A stretch of DNA of 64,000 nucleotides from Pseudoalteromonas arctica (GTDB taxonomy: Bacteria; Pseudomonadota; Gammaproteobacteria; Enterobacterales; Alteromonadaceae), in assembly GCF_012927645.1 (NCBI RefSeq), contig NZ_JABBMT010000004.1, forward strand, positions 62,001 to 126,000, written 5' to 3'. Below the pieces are notes generated by a model, which searched no databases, had not been told where the DNA came from, and was given only the letters and a program-made list of their open reading frames with translations. Position 1 is the first letter of the stretch. Each line of letters begins with the position of its first letter. A program made the position numbers and the translations under genes. Shown piece after piece: positions 38,566 to 46,795 of this stretch.

Positions 38566-39318
38566 ATGATGAATAACTTCAATAGATTCAAAGGTAAGGT
38601 TGCTTTTATTCAAGGTGGTAGTCGCGGTATTGGTGCTGCTATTGTTGAGAGATTGGCTTTAGAGGGGGCGTCTGTTGCATTTACATTTGTGTCATCCCAG
38701 GGGAAAGCAAAAGCGCTTGCGGAGAACTTAACTTCAAAAGGTGGCAAAGTCATTGCTATAAAGGCGGATAGCACTAAGCCAGAAGATATCAGAAATGCAA
38801 TCAGCGAAACCATCGAGCAACTCGGTCAAATTGATATTGTTGTAAACAACTCAGGCACGCTGGTCTGGGACAGTATTGAAAATTTGACAATGGATAATTG
38901 GGACAAGACCATTAATACCAACGTACGAAGTGTGTTTGTGGCTATTCATGAAGCCGCGAAGCACATGAATAATAATGGTAGAATAATTAATATCAGTAGT
39001 ACAAACGCTCAGCGCATTCCTTTTGCTGGCGGTTCAATATATGGAATGAGCAAGTCTGCATTAACCGGATTGGTCAAAGGTCTTGCTCGCGATCTAGGCG
39101 CTAGAGGCATTACCGTCAATAACATTCTACCAGGTCCAGTAGATACTGACTTAAACCCAGACAATGGCGATACATCTGAACCTGTAAAAGCAATCGGTGC
39201 ACTTGCCCGTTATGGTCAAGTTGAGGAAATTGCTAGCTTGGTAGCATTCGTTGCTAGCTCAGAAGCAGGTTATATCACTGGTGCTGATTTGATGATCGAC
39301 GGTGGCTTTTCCGCTTAA
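38566..39318 (+). CDS. short-chain dehydrogenase/reductase (SDR)
   Basis: A 250-residue classical SDR. It has the cofactor motif GGSRGIGAAI (residues 17-26), NNSGTL, the catalytic Ser in NISSTNAQ, Tyr-x-x-x-Lys in YGMSK, and GPVDTDLNPD. The end TGADLMIDGGFSA is typical of FabG-like enzymes. It reduces a carbonyl or oxidises an alcohol with NAD(P)H; the substrate is unknown. It is divergent from the LysR gene that probably controls it. Confidence 0.94.
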   Translation: MMNNFNRFKGKVAFIQGGSRGIGAAIVERLALEGASVAFTFVSSQGKAKALAENLTSKGGKVIAIKADSTKPEDIRNAISETIEQLGQIDIVVNNSGTLVWDSIENLTMDNWDKTINTNVRSVFVAIHEAAKHMNNNGRIINISSTNAQRIPFAGGSIYGMSKSALTGLVKGLARDLGARGITVNNILPGPVDTDLNPDNGDTSEPVKAIGALARYGQVEEIASLVAFVASSEAGYITGADLMIDGGFSA

Positions 39319-39401
39319 TCAAAATACACGCTCAAGTAACTCACGATTGAGCAACCTAACCTCAAGCAATCATCACATCATGGTGAGCAAAGAGAAATGC
39401 G

Positions 39402-39429
39402 ATGATTGGCCTTATCAAAGGCCAATCAT
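39402..39429 (+). terminator. 12-bp stem-loop downstream of SDR gene
   Basis: ATGATTGGCCTT and AAGGCCAATCAT pair perfectly around an ATCA loop. No T run follows on either side, so it may end the SDR transcript only weakly, or stabilise it. The rest of the 389-base gap up to guaA holds no recognised gene. Confidence 0.5.
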
Positions 39430-39636
39430 TCAACGCCTATTAGTTTTGAACAGTTTTGCACGCTTACTAATGACATCCAGTTGTTACTACATAAACATCC
39501 GGTGTTAAAGATTGATACTATACCCATCCAAAACACTCAGCATGGTATCGGGCGTAATCTATGGCATTACTGATGAATCATACCCATAAAAACACCACGA
39601 TCAAACCGTGCTTGGTATTGCCAAAAATGACCAAGA

Positions 39637-39663
39637 AAAAAGCCCGCAATTACACGGGCTTAA
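39637..39663 (-). terminator. Rho-independent terminator of guaA
   Basis: On the minus strand, AAGCCCG and CGGGCTT arms around TGTAATTG run into a T-rich tail, 45 bases beyond the guaA stop. Confidence 0.85.
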
Positions 39664-39707
39664 ATATGATTTAGTAGCTGTTAGTCCAGACGTTTCAAGC
39701 CTAAAAA

Positions 39708-41285
39708 TTATTCCCACTCAATCGTTGCTGGTGGTTTACCTGAAATATCGTAAACAACACGTGAGATACCGTCGATTTCGTTAATGATGCGGTTTGAAAC
39801 CAGACCTAAGAACTCATACGGTAAATGTGACCAACGCGCAGTCATAAAGTCGATGGTTTCAACACAACGTAAACTTACAACCCAATCATACTTGCGTGCA
39901 TCACCCATAACGCCTACTGACTTCACCGGTAAGAATACTGTAAATGCTTGGCTTACTTTATGGTAAAGCTCAGCTTTGTGCAGCTCTTCGATGAAGATAG
40001 CGTCAGCACGGCGTAGTAAATCACAGTACTCTTTTTTTATTTCACCAAGCACACGTACACCTAAGCCCGGCCCAGGGAATGGGTGACGATAAAGCATGTC
40101 GTAAGGTAAACCTAGCTCTAAACCAATTTTACGTACTTCATCTTTAAATAATTCACGTAGTGGCTCAACTAAGCCCATTTCCATGTCATCAGGTAAGCCA
40201 CCTACATTATGGTGAGATTTGATCACATGTGCTTTACCCGTTGCAGACGCTGCTGACTCGATAACATCTGGGTAGATAGTACCTTGACCTAACCATTTTG
40301 CATTTTTAAGCTTTTTAGATTGCTCATCAAAAACTTTAATAAATGTATGACCAATGGCTTTACGCTTGTCTTCTGGGTCTGACTTACCAGCAAGATCCGC
40401 TAAGAATAATTCTTCGGCATCCACTTTGATGATGTTCAGGCCAAACTTGTTGCCAAACATATCCATCACTTGCTGACCTTCGTTTAAACGCAATAAACCG
40501 TTATCAACAAATACACACGTTAACCGGTCGCCAATCGCACGGTGAATAAGCATAGCAACCACTGATGAATCAACGCCACCAGATAGACCTAAGATGACTT
40601 CGTCATCGCCTACCGTCGCTTTAATACGCTCAATGGCATCATCAATGATTTTTGAGGCTGTCCACAATTTTTCACAACCACAAATATCAATCGCAAAACG
40701 TTCAAGTAAACGTTGACCTTGATGAGTGTGGGTTACTTCTGGGTGGAATTGCACGCCGTAAAAACGCTTTTCTTCGTTAGACATTGCCGCATGAGGGCAA
40801 GTAGATGTTTTAGCTGTGGTTTTAAAAGTATCAGGAATTTCCATTACTTTATCACCGTGGCTCATCCATACATCTAAAATGCCATTGCCACCATCAGTAA
40901 TATGATCTTCAATCGCGTCAAATAATGCACAATTGCCTACTTTCTCAACTTGCGCATAACCAAACTCTTTCTTATCAGAGCTGTGAACGCTGCCGCCAAG
41001 CTGGGTCGCCATTGTTTGCATACCGTAACAAATACCAAGTACTGGCACGCCAGCATTAAATACGTATTCAGGAGCTCGTGGGCTGTTTTCTAAGGTTGTT
41101 GACTCAGGGCCACCCGATAGAATGATACCTTGTGGATTGAACTCACGGATCTGCTCTTCCGTTACGTCCCATGCCCACAGTTCACAGTAAACACCAATTT
41201 CTCGCACACGACGGGCGATCAATTGCGTGTATTGCGAACCAAAGTCTAAAATAAGAATTCGTGAATCGTGAATGTCTTTGCTCAT
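39708..41285 (-). CDS. guaA: GMP synthase (glutamine-hydrolysing)
   Basis: A 525-residue GuaA that converts XMP to GMP with ATP and glutamine. The N-terminal class I amidotransferase has the catalytic Cys in GICYGMQ and His-x-Glu in FHPEVTH. The PP-loop ATP pyrophosphatase motif [10 protein letters not shown] lies near residue 235, and the C-terminal dimer domain ends in the canonical PPATIEWE. I start at the ATG giving MSKDIHDSR; six upstream codons from a TTG are unlikely. It follows guaB across a 103-base gap containing a stem-loop. Confidence 0.97.
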   Translation of the reverse strand: MSKDIHDSRILILDFGSQYTQLIARRVREIGVYCELWAWDVTEEQIREFNPQGIILSGGPESTTLENSPRAPEYVFNAGVPVLGICYGMQTMATQLGGSVHSSDKKEFGYAQVEKVGNCALFDAIEDHITDGGNGILDVWMSHGDKVMEIPDTFKTTAKTSTCPHAAMSNEEKRFYGVQFHPEVTHTHQGQRLLERFAIDICGCEKLWTASKIIDDAIERIKATVGDDEVILGLSGGVDSSVVAMLIHRAIGDRLTCVFVDNGLLRLNEGQQVMDMFGNKFGLNIIKVDAEELFLADLAGKSDPEDKRKAIGHTFIKVFDEQSKKLKNAKWLGQGTIYPDVIESAASATGKAHVIKSHHNVGGLPDDMEMGLVEPLRELFKDEVRKIGLELGLPYDMLYRHPFPGPGLGVRVLGEIKKEYCDLLRRADAIFIEELHKAELYHKVSQAFTVFLPVKSVGVMGDARKYDWVVSLRCVETIDFMTARWSHLPYEFLGLVSNRIINEIDGISRVVYDISGKPPATIEWE

Positions 41286-41331
41286 TGAGGTCTCGTTAGT
41301 CAAGAACTAGCACTCAGAGTATCTGAATGAC

Positions 41332-41364
41332 TAAAAATAAATAAGGGCTAGCAAGTGCTAACCC
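41332..41364 (-). terminator. stem-loop with T-rich tail between guaB and guaA
   Basis: On the minus strand GGGTTAGC and GCTAGCCC (one G-T pair) around ACTT are followed by TTATTTATTTTTA. It lies 24 bases after the guaB stop and 46 before the guaA start, so it may reduce read-through into guaA and set unequal levels of the two enzymes. Confidence 0.65.
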
Positions 41365-41388
41365 AGTAATTTCAATAAAGTATATTGA

Positions 41389-42858
41389 TTAACCTAAACG
41401 GTAGTTAGGTGCTTCTTTGGTGATTTGCACATCATGAACATGTGATTCCCCCATACCTGCTGAAGTAACACGTACAAACTGAGGTTTAGTGTTTAACTCT
41501 TCAATCGTGGCACAACCGGTTAAACCCATTGCGCTGCGCAGGCCGCCAACTTGTTGATGAATGATTGTCGCGATTGGGCCCTTATAAGCCACACGACCTT
41601 CAATTCCTTCAGGAACAAGTTTGTCAGCTTGATTTGACTTTTGGAAATAGCGATCTGATGAACCTTCTTTTTGGTTCATCGCACCAAGCGAGCCCATACC
41701 ACGGTATGACTTGTAGTAACGGCCTTGGTAAAGCTCAACTTCACCAGGTGCTTCTTCAGTACCCGCTAGCATTGAACCAACCATGACACATGATGCACCA
41801 GCAACAAGTGCTTTTACGATATCACCTGAGAAACGAATACCACCATCAGCAATCACTGGAATGTCACGACCTTTTAGGCCATCAACAGCATCAGAGATAG
41901 CAGTGATTTGTGGTACACCACAACCGGTAACAATACGCGTAGTACAAATTGAACCTGGGCCAATTCCGACTTTAACTGCATCAACACCAGCATCAGCAAG
42001 GGCAATCGCACCTTCAGCTGTTGCCACATTACCCGCTACAATTTGTAACTCTGGAAATGCTTGGCGCGTAGCCGCAACACGGTCGATAACACCTTGAGAA
42101 TGACCATGTGAGGTATCAATTAGTAATACATCAACGCCCGCTTCAACTAATGCAGCAATACGCTCATCAGTACCCGCGCCAACACCAACGGCAGCACCTA
42201 CACGTAAACGACCTTGTTCATCTTTACATGCATGTGGTTTGTCTTGGGCTTTTTGATAATCTTTTACTGTGATCATGCCTTTTAATTTAAAGGCATCATC
42301 AACAACAAGGATTTTTTCGATACGGTGTTCGTGCATTAACCCTAAAATTTCATCACGGGCAGCACCTTCTTTAACAGTAACTAACTTTTCTTTTTTAGTC
42401 ATCACTGTTGAAACAGGTTGCTCAAGTTTCGTTTCGAAACGCATATCGCGGCTGGTAACAATACCCACAAGGCCGTTTTCAGCATCCGTTACTGGAAAGC
42501 CTGAAAAGCCTTTTTCTTCAGCAAGTACAATTGCATCTGCAATGGTTAAATCCGCTGTCACAGTAACAGGGAAAGAAACAATACCCGCTTCATACGTTTT
42601 AACTTTACGTACGTTTTTAGCTTGTTCTTCAATAGTCATGTTTTTGTGGATAAAACCCAAACCGCCCTCTTGCGCTAGCGCAATCGCTAAGCGAGCTTCG
42701 GTAACAGTATCCATAGATGCTGAAACTAGCGGCAAGTTAAGTTTGATACCACGCGTTAAGCGAGTTGAAATGTTTGCCGTGTGTGGCAAAACAGTAGAAT
42801 GACCTGGTACTAAAAGTACGTCATCAAAGGTAAGAGCTTCTTTAGCAATTCTAAGCAT
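41389..42858 (-). CDS. guaB: IMP dehydrogenase
   Basis: A 489-residue IMPDH that oxidises IMP to XMP, the first committed step to GMP. The (beta/alpha)8 barrel is split by a tandem CBS (Bateman) module around residues 95-205. The catalytic loop [18 protein letters not shown] and the YRGMGS flap are intact. It is the first gene of the guaB-guaA unit and is divergent from xseA. Confidence 0.97.
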   Translation of the reverse strand: MLRIAKEALTFDDVLLVPGHSTVLPHTANISTRLTRGIKLNLPLVSASMDTVTEARLAIALAQEGGLGFIHKNMTIEEQAKNVRKVKTYEAGIVSFPVTVTADLTIADAIVLAEEKGFSGFPVTDAENGLVGIVTSRDMRFETKLEQPVSTVMTKKEKLVTVKEGAARDEILGLMHEHRIEKILVVDDAFKLKGMITVKDYQKAQDKPHACKDEQGRLRVGAAVGVGAGTDERIAALVEAGVDVLLIDTSHGHSQGVIDRVAATRQAFPELQIVAGNVATAEGAIALADAGVDAVKVGIGPGSICTTRIVTGCGVPQITAISDAVDGLKGRDIPVIADGGIRFSGDIVKALVAGASCVMVGSMLAGTEEAPGEVELYQGRYYKSYRGMGSLGAMNQKEGSSDRYFQKSNQADKLVPEGIEGRVAYKGPIATIIHQQVGGLRSAMGLTGCATIEELNTKPQFVRVTSAGMGESHVHDVQITKEAPNYRLG

Positions 42859-42993
42859 TTTGGCAACTTCTCACATGTGGATCTTGTATAAGGAATTGCG
42901 GCCAAATTTTATCAGCGTTATGGGCATGAGTAAATAAGATTTCACAAATATTTATGATAAAATACCGCCATCATCGTTTTTTAGAGTCGCTTT

Positions 42994-44328
42994 ATGGCCA
43001 TAACATCCCAGCAGCAAACGATTTATACCGTTTCTAGACTAAACAGAGAAATTAGAACCGTGCTTGAACAAGGTTTCGCATCGTTAAATTTAACCGGTGA
43101 GATTTCAAACTTCATTACGCCTGCGTCTGGGCATTGGTATTTTACACTTAAAGATGATCGCGCCCAAGTTAAAGCCGCCATGTGGCGTGGCAATAATCGC
43201 GGCCAACGTTATCGTCCAGAAAACGGTGCACAAGTAACAGTTCGAGCCCGAGTATCGCTGTATGAACCGCGTGGTGACTATCAGCTGATTGTTGAACACA
43301 TGGAAGCGGCTGGTGAAGGGCAACTAAAGCAACAGTTTGATGAACTAAAAATGCGCCTAGCAGCTGAGGGCTTATTTAGCTCCGCCCATAAACAACCATT
43401 GCCTGGGGTTGTGCATCGTGTTGGTGTTATTACCTCAGCCACAGGAGCAGCTATCAAAGATATTTTAACGGTACTAAAACGTCGAGCACCACAACTTGAA
43501 GTGGTGATCTATCCTGCTATGGTGCAAGGTAAAGATGCGCACTTACAATTAATTGATAAAATCAATATTGCTAATGCCCGCAATGAAGTTGACGTACTTA
43601 TTTTAGGCCGCGGTGGTGGATCATTAGAAGATTTATGGTGCTTTAATCATGAGCTGCTGGCGCGGGCTATTTATGCCAGTAAAGTTCCTATCATTAGCGC
43701 AGTCGGGCATGAGATTGATACGACGATTAGTGACTATGTGGCGGATATTCGCGCTGCAACACCCAGCGCGGCTGCCGAGCTTGTTAGCCCCAATAGCAGC
43801 GAACTTTATAATCAAATCCAACAACAATTAAATCGCTTAGCTAATGCGTTTAAACATCAGTTATCTGCAAAGCAAAGCATTGCAACAGCACTTGAGCACC
43901 GTTTAACATTGTGCCATCCGCGTAATCAACTAAATCAACAAGCACAGCGTTTAGATGAATTGACAGTGGCATTGCAACAGGCGATACAACAGCGGCTCTA
44001 TCAATATGAGCGCCGTTTAAATAACCTAACACCACGACTAATGCAGCGCTCGCCAGATCGCAAAATCACTCAGGCAAATCATCAATTACAACAACTGCAA
44101 GGGCGTTTAACACAAACCATGCAGCAACAATTACACAGCGCCCAACATACCCTCGCAATGCAGGCTAGCCGATTAGAATCTGTAAGTCCGCTCAATGTAC
44201 TCGCTCGTGGTTATAGCATCACTAAAAATGAACAAGGGCAAGTGATTAAGTCTATTAAGCAAGTAACTCAAGGTGATTTAATTGTAACCGAGCTTGCTGA
44301 TGGCGTCATTCAAGCTCGTGTCAGCTGA
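42994..44328 (+). CDS. xseA: exodeoxyribonuclease VII large subunit
   Basis: A 444-residue XseA. It has an N-terminal OB-fold (YTVSRLNREIRTVLEQGF to ARVSLYEPRGDYQLIVEHM), the catalytic domain with GVITSATGAAIKDI and GRGGGSLEDLWCFN, then a long coiled-coil and a C-terminal segment with VLARGYSI. With XseB, which is not in this window, it degrades single-stranded DNA from both ends. It is divergent from guaB, an arrangement common in gammaproteobacteria. Confidence 0.96.
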   Translation: MAITSQQQTIYTVSRLNREIRTVLEQGFASLNLTGEISNFITPASGHWYFTLKDDRAQVKAAMWRGNNRGQRYRPENGAQVTVRARVSLYEPRGDYQLIVEHMEAAGEGQLKQQFDELKMRLAAEGLFSSAHKQPLPGVVHRVGVITSATGAAIKDILTVLKRRAPQLEVVIYPAMVQGKDAHLQLIDKINIANARNEVDVLILGRGGGSLEDLWCFNHELLARAIYASKVPIISAVGHEIDTTISDYVADIRAATPSAAAELVSPNSSELYNQIQQQLNRLANAFKHQLSAKQSIATALEHRLTLCHPRNQLNQQAQRLDELTVALQQAIQQRLYQYERRLNNLTPRLMQRSPDRKITQANHQLQQLQGRLTQTMQQQLHSAQHTLAMQASRLESVSPLNVLARGYSITKNEQGQVIKSIKQVTQGDLIVTELADGVIQARVS

Positions 44329-44334
44329 GGCTCG

Positions 44335-45006
44335 TTATTCTGACTCAGTACTTAATAATAATGAAAAATCGCGATCGCTTGATTTTGAAGTACTTAATTT
44401 AAATTGCTGCCAAAAGTCTTGTTGTACCAACTTATCATTGAGCTCGCGCCATTGGGTATGATCAAAATCATCGACATCCTTTGGTGCTGCAAGTTCAAAC
44501 TTACATAGCGAACTTTTACACTGCGCACTAACCAATTCAGGGGTGATGCCAAGATCAGCAATCTGTAAAAAGTCCTTCATGGCGGTTTCGGTACGATAAG
44601 CCCACTCTTCATTACGACTTTGCTTAGTAAACTTGTCTAGCAAAGCTTGTTCGAAATCAGAAGGCGCTTGAGATTGTTTCTCGTAACGTTTAACTAACGC
44701 ACGCTGTCGCGCGAGTTCATGATTAAGTTGTTGCAGTTGTTCCTCAAGCGGTTGTTCATCCGTTGTTTGCGCTGATGCATCTTGGGCAGACGAGGTAATC
44801 TCTGTCACTTGTTGAGACTGGGATACAATATCTAGCTCTGCAGCTACGGTACTGGCAGGCATTATTTTGACTTTTTGTTCAAGTACCTGTGTTTGTGTTG
44901 TAGTCACAGGAGTTGTTTCGTCAGAGCTCAACGTAAAGTAACCCCACGTTAAAACAACACCTGCGATAAATGCTAACAACAGCGACAATGGATTATTTTT
45001 ACTCAT
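44335..45006 (-). CDS. single-pass membrane protein, unknown family
   Basis: A 223-residue protein I do not recognise. It has an N-terminal membrane helix (LSLLLAFIAGVVLTWGYF), a Gln/Glu-rich periplasmic stretch with a coiled-coil (about residues 85-110) and a C-terminal globular part with two cysteines in SAQCKSSLCKFEL that could form a disulphide. Similar Cys-x4-Cys segments occur in uncharacterised proteobacterial envelope proteins. It is convergent with xseA (6-base gap) and follows cysE by 26 bases on the same strand. Confidence 0.75.
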   Translation of the reverse strand: MSKNNPLSLLLAFIAGVVLTWGYFTLSSDETTPVTTTQTQVLEQKVKIMPASTVAAELDIVSQSQQVTEITSSAQDASAQTTDEQPLEEQLQQLNHELARQRALVKRYEKQSQAPSDFEQALLDKFTKQSRNEEWAYRTETAMKDFLQIADLGITPELVSAQCKSSLCKFELAAPKDVDDFDHTQWRELNDKLVQQDFWQQFKLSTSKSSDRDFSLLLSTESE

Positions 45007-45032
45007 GCTTAATTCCTTTTAAGTTTTTTTAC

Positions 45033-45851
45033 TTAGAGCATTGCACTGGTGTGTGATTCGTTTTGCGGCTCATCAACGTCTAAAAAATTCTGATTCATGC
45101 TTTGCGCTGGACAGGGGCAATTTGGTTTACCAACAATTTTAGCTGGTACGCCTACAACCGTGGTGTGTGGTGGTACAGCACTTAACACCACAGAGCCCGC
45201 ACCAATACGTGCGCCCTCACCGACCTCAATATTGCCAAGTACTTTTGCACCCGCACCAATTAGGACACCTGCGCGAATTTTCGGGTGACGATCGCCTTTT
45301 TCATTACCTGTACCACCTAAGGTAACTGATTGTAAGATTGATACATTATCTTCTATAACCGCCGTTTCCCCAATCACTATACCAGTTGCATGGTCAAACA
45401 TAATACCGTGGCCGACTTTACAAGCAGGATGGATATCAACGCCAAATACTTCTGAGGTACGGCTTTGAATAAAACGAGCGAGCTCTTTACGGTTTTGCAA
45501 CCAAAGGCAATGGGCCAGTCGATGTGCTTGAATTGCATGGAAACCCTTTAAATTTAAGATCACAGCTAAATAAGTATCGGCAGCGGGATCACGATCTTTA
45601 ACCGCTTTAATATCATGGGCGACATGAGTAAGCATTCGATCGCATTCGACAAACGCCTGATCGAATAATTCACGAATGGTAAATGCTGATACCACTGCGT
45701 CTGCTAACTTATTAGCAACGATAAAACTCAACGCAGATCCTAAACACTCATGATTTAAAATGCATGAATACACATGACTCGCTAGTAGAGGTTCACGGGT
45801 AACGACTTCTTTTGCTTCTGTGCGAAGCTGTTGCCAAATTTCATGACGCAT
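45033..45851 (-). CDS. cysE: serine O-acetyltransferase
   Basis: A 272-residue CysE that makes O-acetylserine from serine and acetyl-CoA, the first step of cysteine synthesis. The N-terminal helical domain is complete, and the left-handed beta-helix shows hexapeptide repeats from VFGVDIHPACKVGHGIMFDH to GAGSVVLSAVPPHTTVVGVPAK. Compared with the inner sequence, the tail (PNCPCPAQSMNQNF and on) is long and Cys-bearing. The C-terminal segment would be the part that binds cysteine synthase. Confidence 0.96.
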   Translation of the reverse strand: MRHEIWQQLRTEAKEVVTREPLLASHVYSCILNHECLGSALSFIVANKLADAVVSAFTIRELFDQAFVECDRMLTHVAHDIKAVKDRDPAADTYLAVILNLKGFHAIQAHRLAHCLWLQNRKELARFIQSRTSEVFGVDIHPACKVGHGIMFDHATGIVIGETAVIEDNVSILQSVTLGGTGNEKGDRHPKIRAGVLIGAGAKVLGNIEVGEGARIGAGSVVLSAVPPHTTVVGVPAKIVGKPNCPCPAQSMNQNFLDVDEPQNESHTSAML

Positions 45852-46068
45852 AGGACGGCCTTAAATTAATACTGGGTGTGCTTTTATTTTAGTTTAACGG
45901 ATTTCATCACGTATGTGTTAACACTGTAATTATTTGTTCTGGTTATTAGATATAACTTTCTTGCTTGATCCACAGCGTTATTGAATAAACCTAACCTTGG
46001 TTAGAAACTTTCTGCGCCTTGAAAGGTCATAAAGTCATCGTATAGCTAGCACAAATAAGGAATGTATT

Positions 46069-46737
46069 GTGACAACGTGGCGCTGGCCTCTGATTATTTC
46101 ATTACTGCTCCACGGGATAATTTTTTTAATGTTAACAACCATTAAAATACCAAAACTACCACAGCAAGAAACAGCTCCCATTAAAGCATATATGATCACT
46201 GTGCCCGCTAACACTAAACCTTTACCTGTGACTGAAAAGCCCCAGCAGCCTATCCCTAGCAAGCCAAAACAACAAATCGAAGCGACCTCCCCAAAACCGA
46301 AAACGGTAACTACGCCAATAAGCCCCAGCGTTAAAATTATACAGCAGAAAAAATCGCCTCTCTCTGCTACTGATGAAAAAACTAACAACTACAAAAAGAT
46401 AGATCTAAAGCTAGGCTTGGAACATATACTTAAAGAACAACAAACTACATTACCGGCAACGCAATCTCAATCAAATACGTCCACTCAACCACTGCGTATT
46501 ACGGTGCCAAAGGCACACCAAGCAAACAGCATAGATCCATTAAAAATTGAAAAACGAAGTATGCAGCTTTCTATCTATCGCTACGGTGATAAATGCTTTA
46601 AGAAAGTATCTATGGGGGCTGGTGTTATACTAAAAAGTGACTTACCTGAAAGCTATATACAAGCGATTGATTGTACAAATACAAAAGTCACAGAGGCTTA
46701 CGATCAAGCAATGGACAAATGGCTAAATAAAAAGTGA
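46069..46737 (+). CDS. TonB/TolA-like membrane-anchored protein, unknown function
   Basis: A 222-residue protein of unknown family. A single N-terminal membrane helix (PLIISLLLHGIIFLMLTTI) is followed by a Pro/Lys/Thr-rich extended stretch (residues 45-110) and a small C-terminal domain with two cysteines (DKCFKKV and AIDCTN). The layout is that of TonB or TolA energy transducers, but there is no recognisable TonB C-terminal domain. The start is a GTG with AAGGA 7-8 bases upstream. It lies convergent to the M16 protease and shares a terminator with it. Confidence 0.75.
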   Translation: MTTWRWPLIISLLLHGIIFLMLTTIKIPKLPQQETAPIKAYMITVPANTKPLPVTEKPQQPIPSKPKQQIEATSPKPKTVTTPISPSVKIIQQKKSPLSATDEKTNNYKKIDLKLGLEHILKEQQTTLPATQSQSNTSTQPLRITVPKAHQANSIDPLKIEKRSMQLSIYRYGDKCFKKVSMGAGVILKSDLPESYIQAIDCTNTKVTEAYDQAMDKWLNKK

Positions 46738-46749
46738 CTATCACTAAAA

Positions 46750-46774
46750 AAGTGCCTCAATAATTGAGGCACTT
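46750..46774. terminator. bidirectional terminator
   Basis: AAGTGCCTCAA and TTGAGGCACTT form a perfect 11-base stem with a TAA loop between two convergent genes. A-rich sequence on the left gives a T run for minus-strand transcripts; the plus side is weaker. Confidence 0.8.
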
Positions 46775-46795
46775 CAATTCAGCTTTTAATTACAC

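Noticed and set aside
39440..39566. 42-codon open stretch in the SDR-guaA gap
   Set aside because: A stop-free run of this length is expected by chance, and the translation matches nothing I recognise.
42269..42802. 177-codon plus-strand frame opposite guaB
   Set aside because: Antisense to conserved IMPDH sequence; low-complexity Ser-rich translation.
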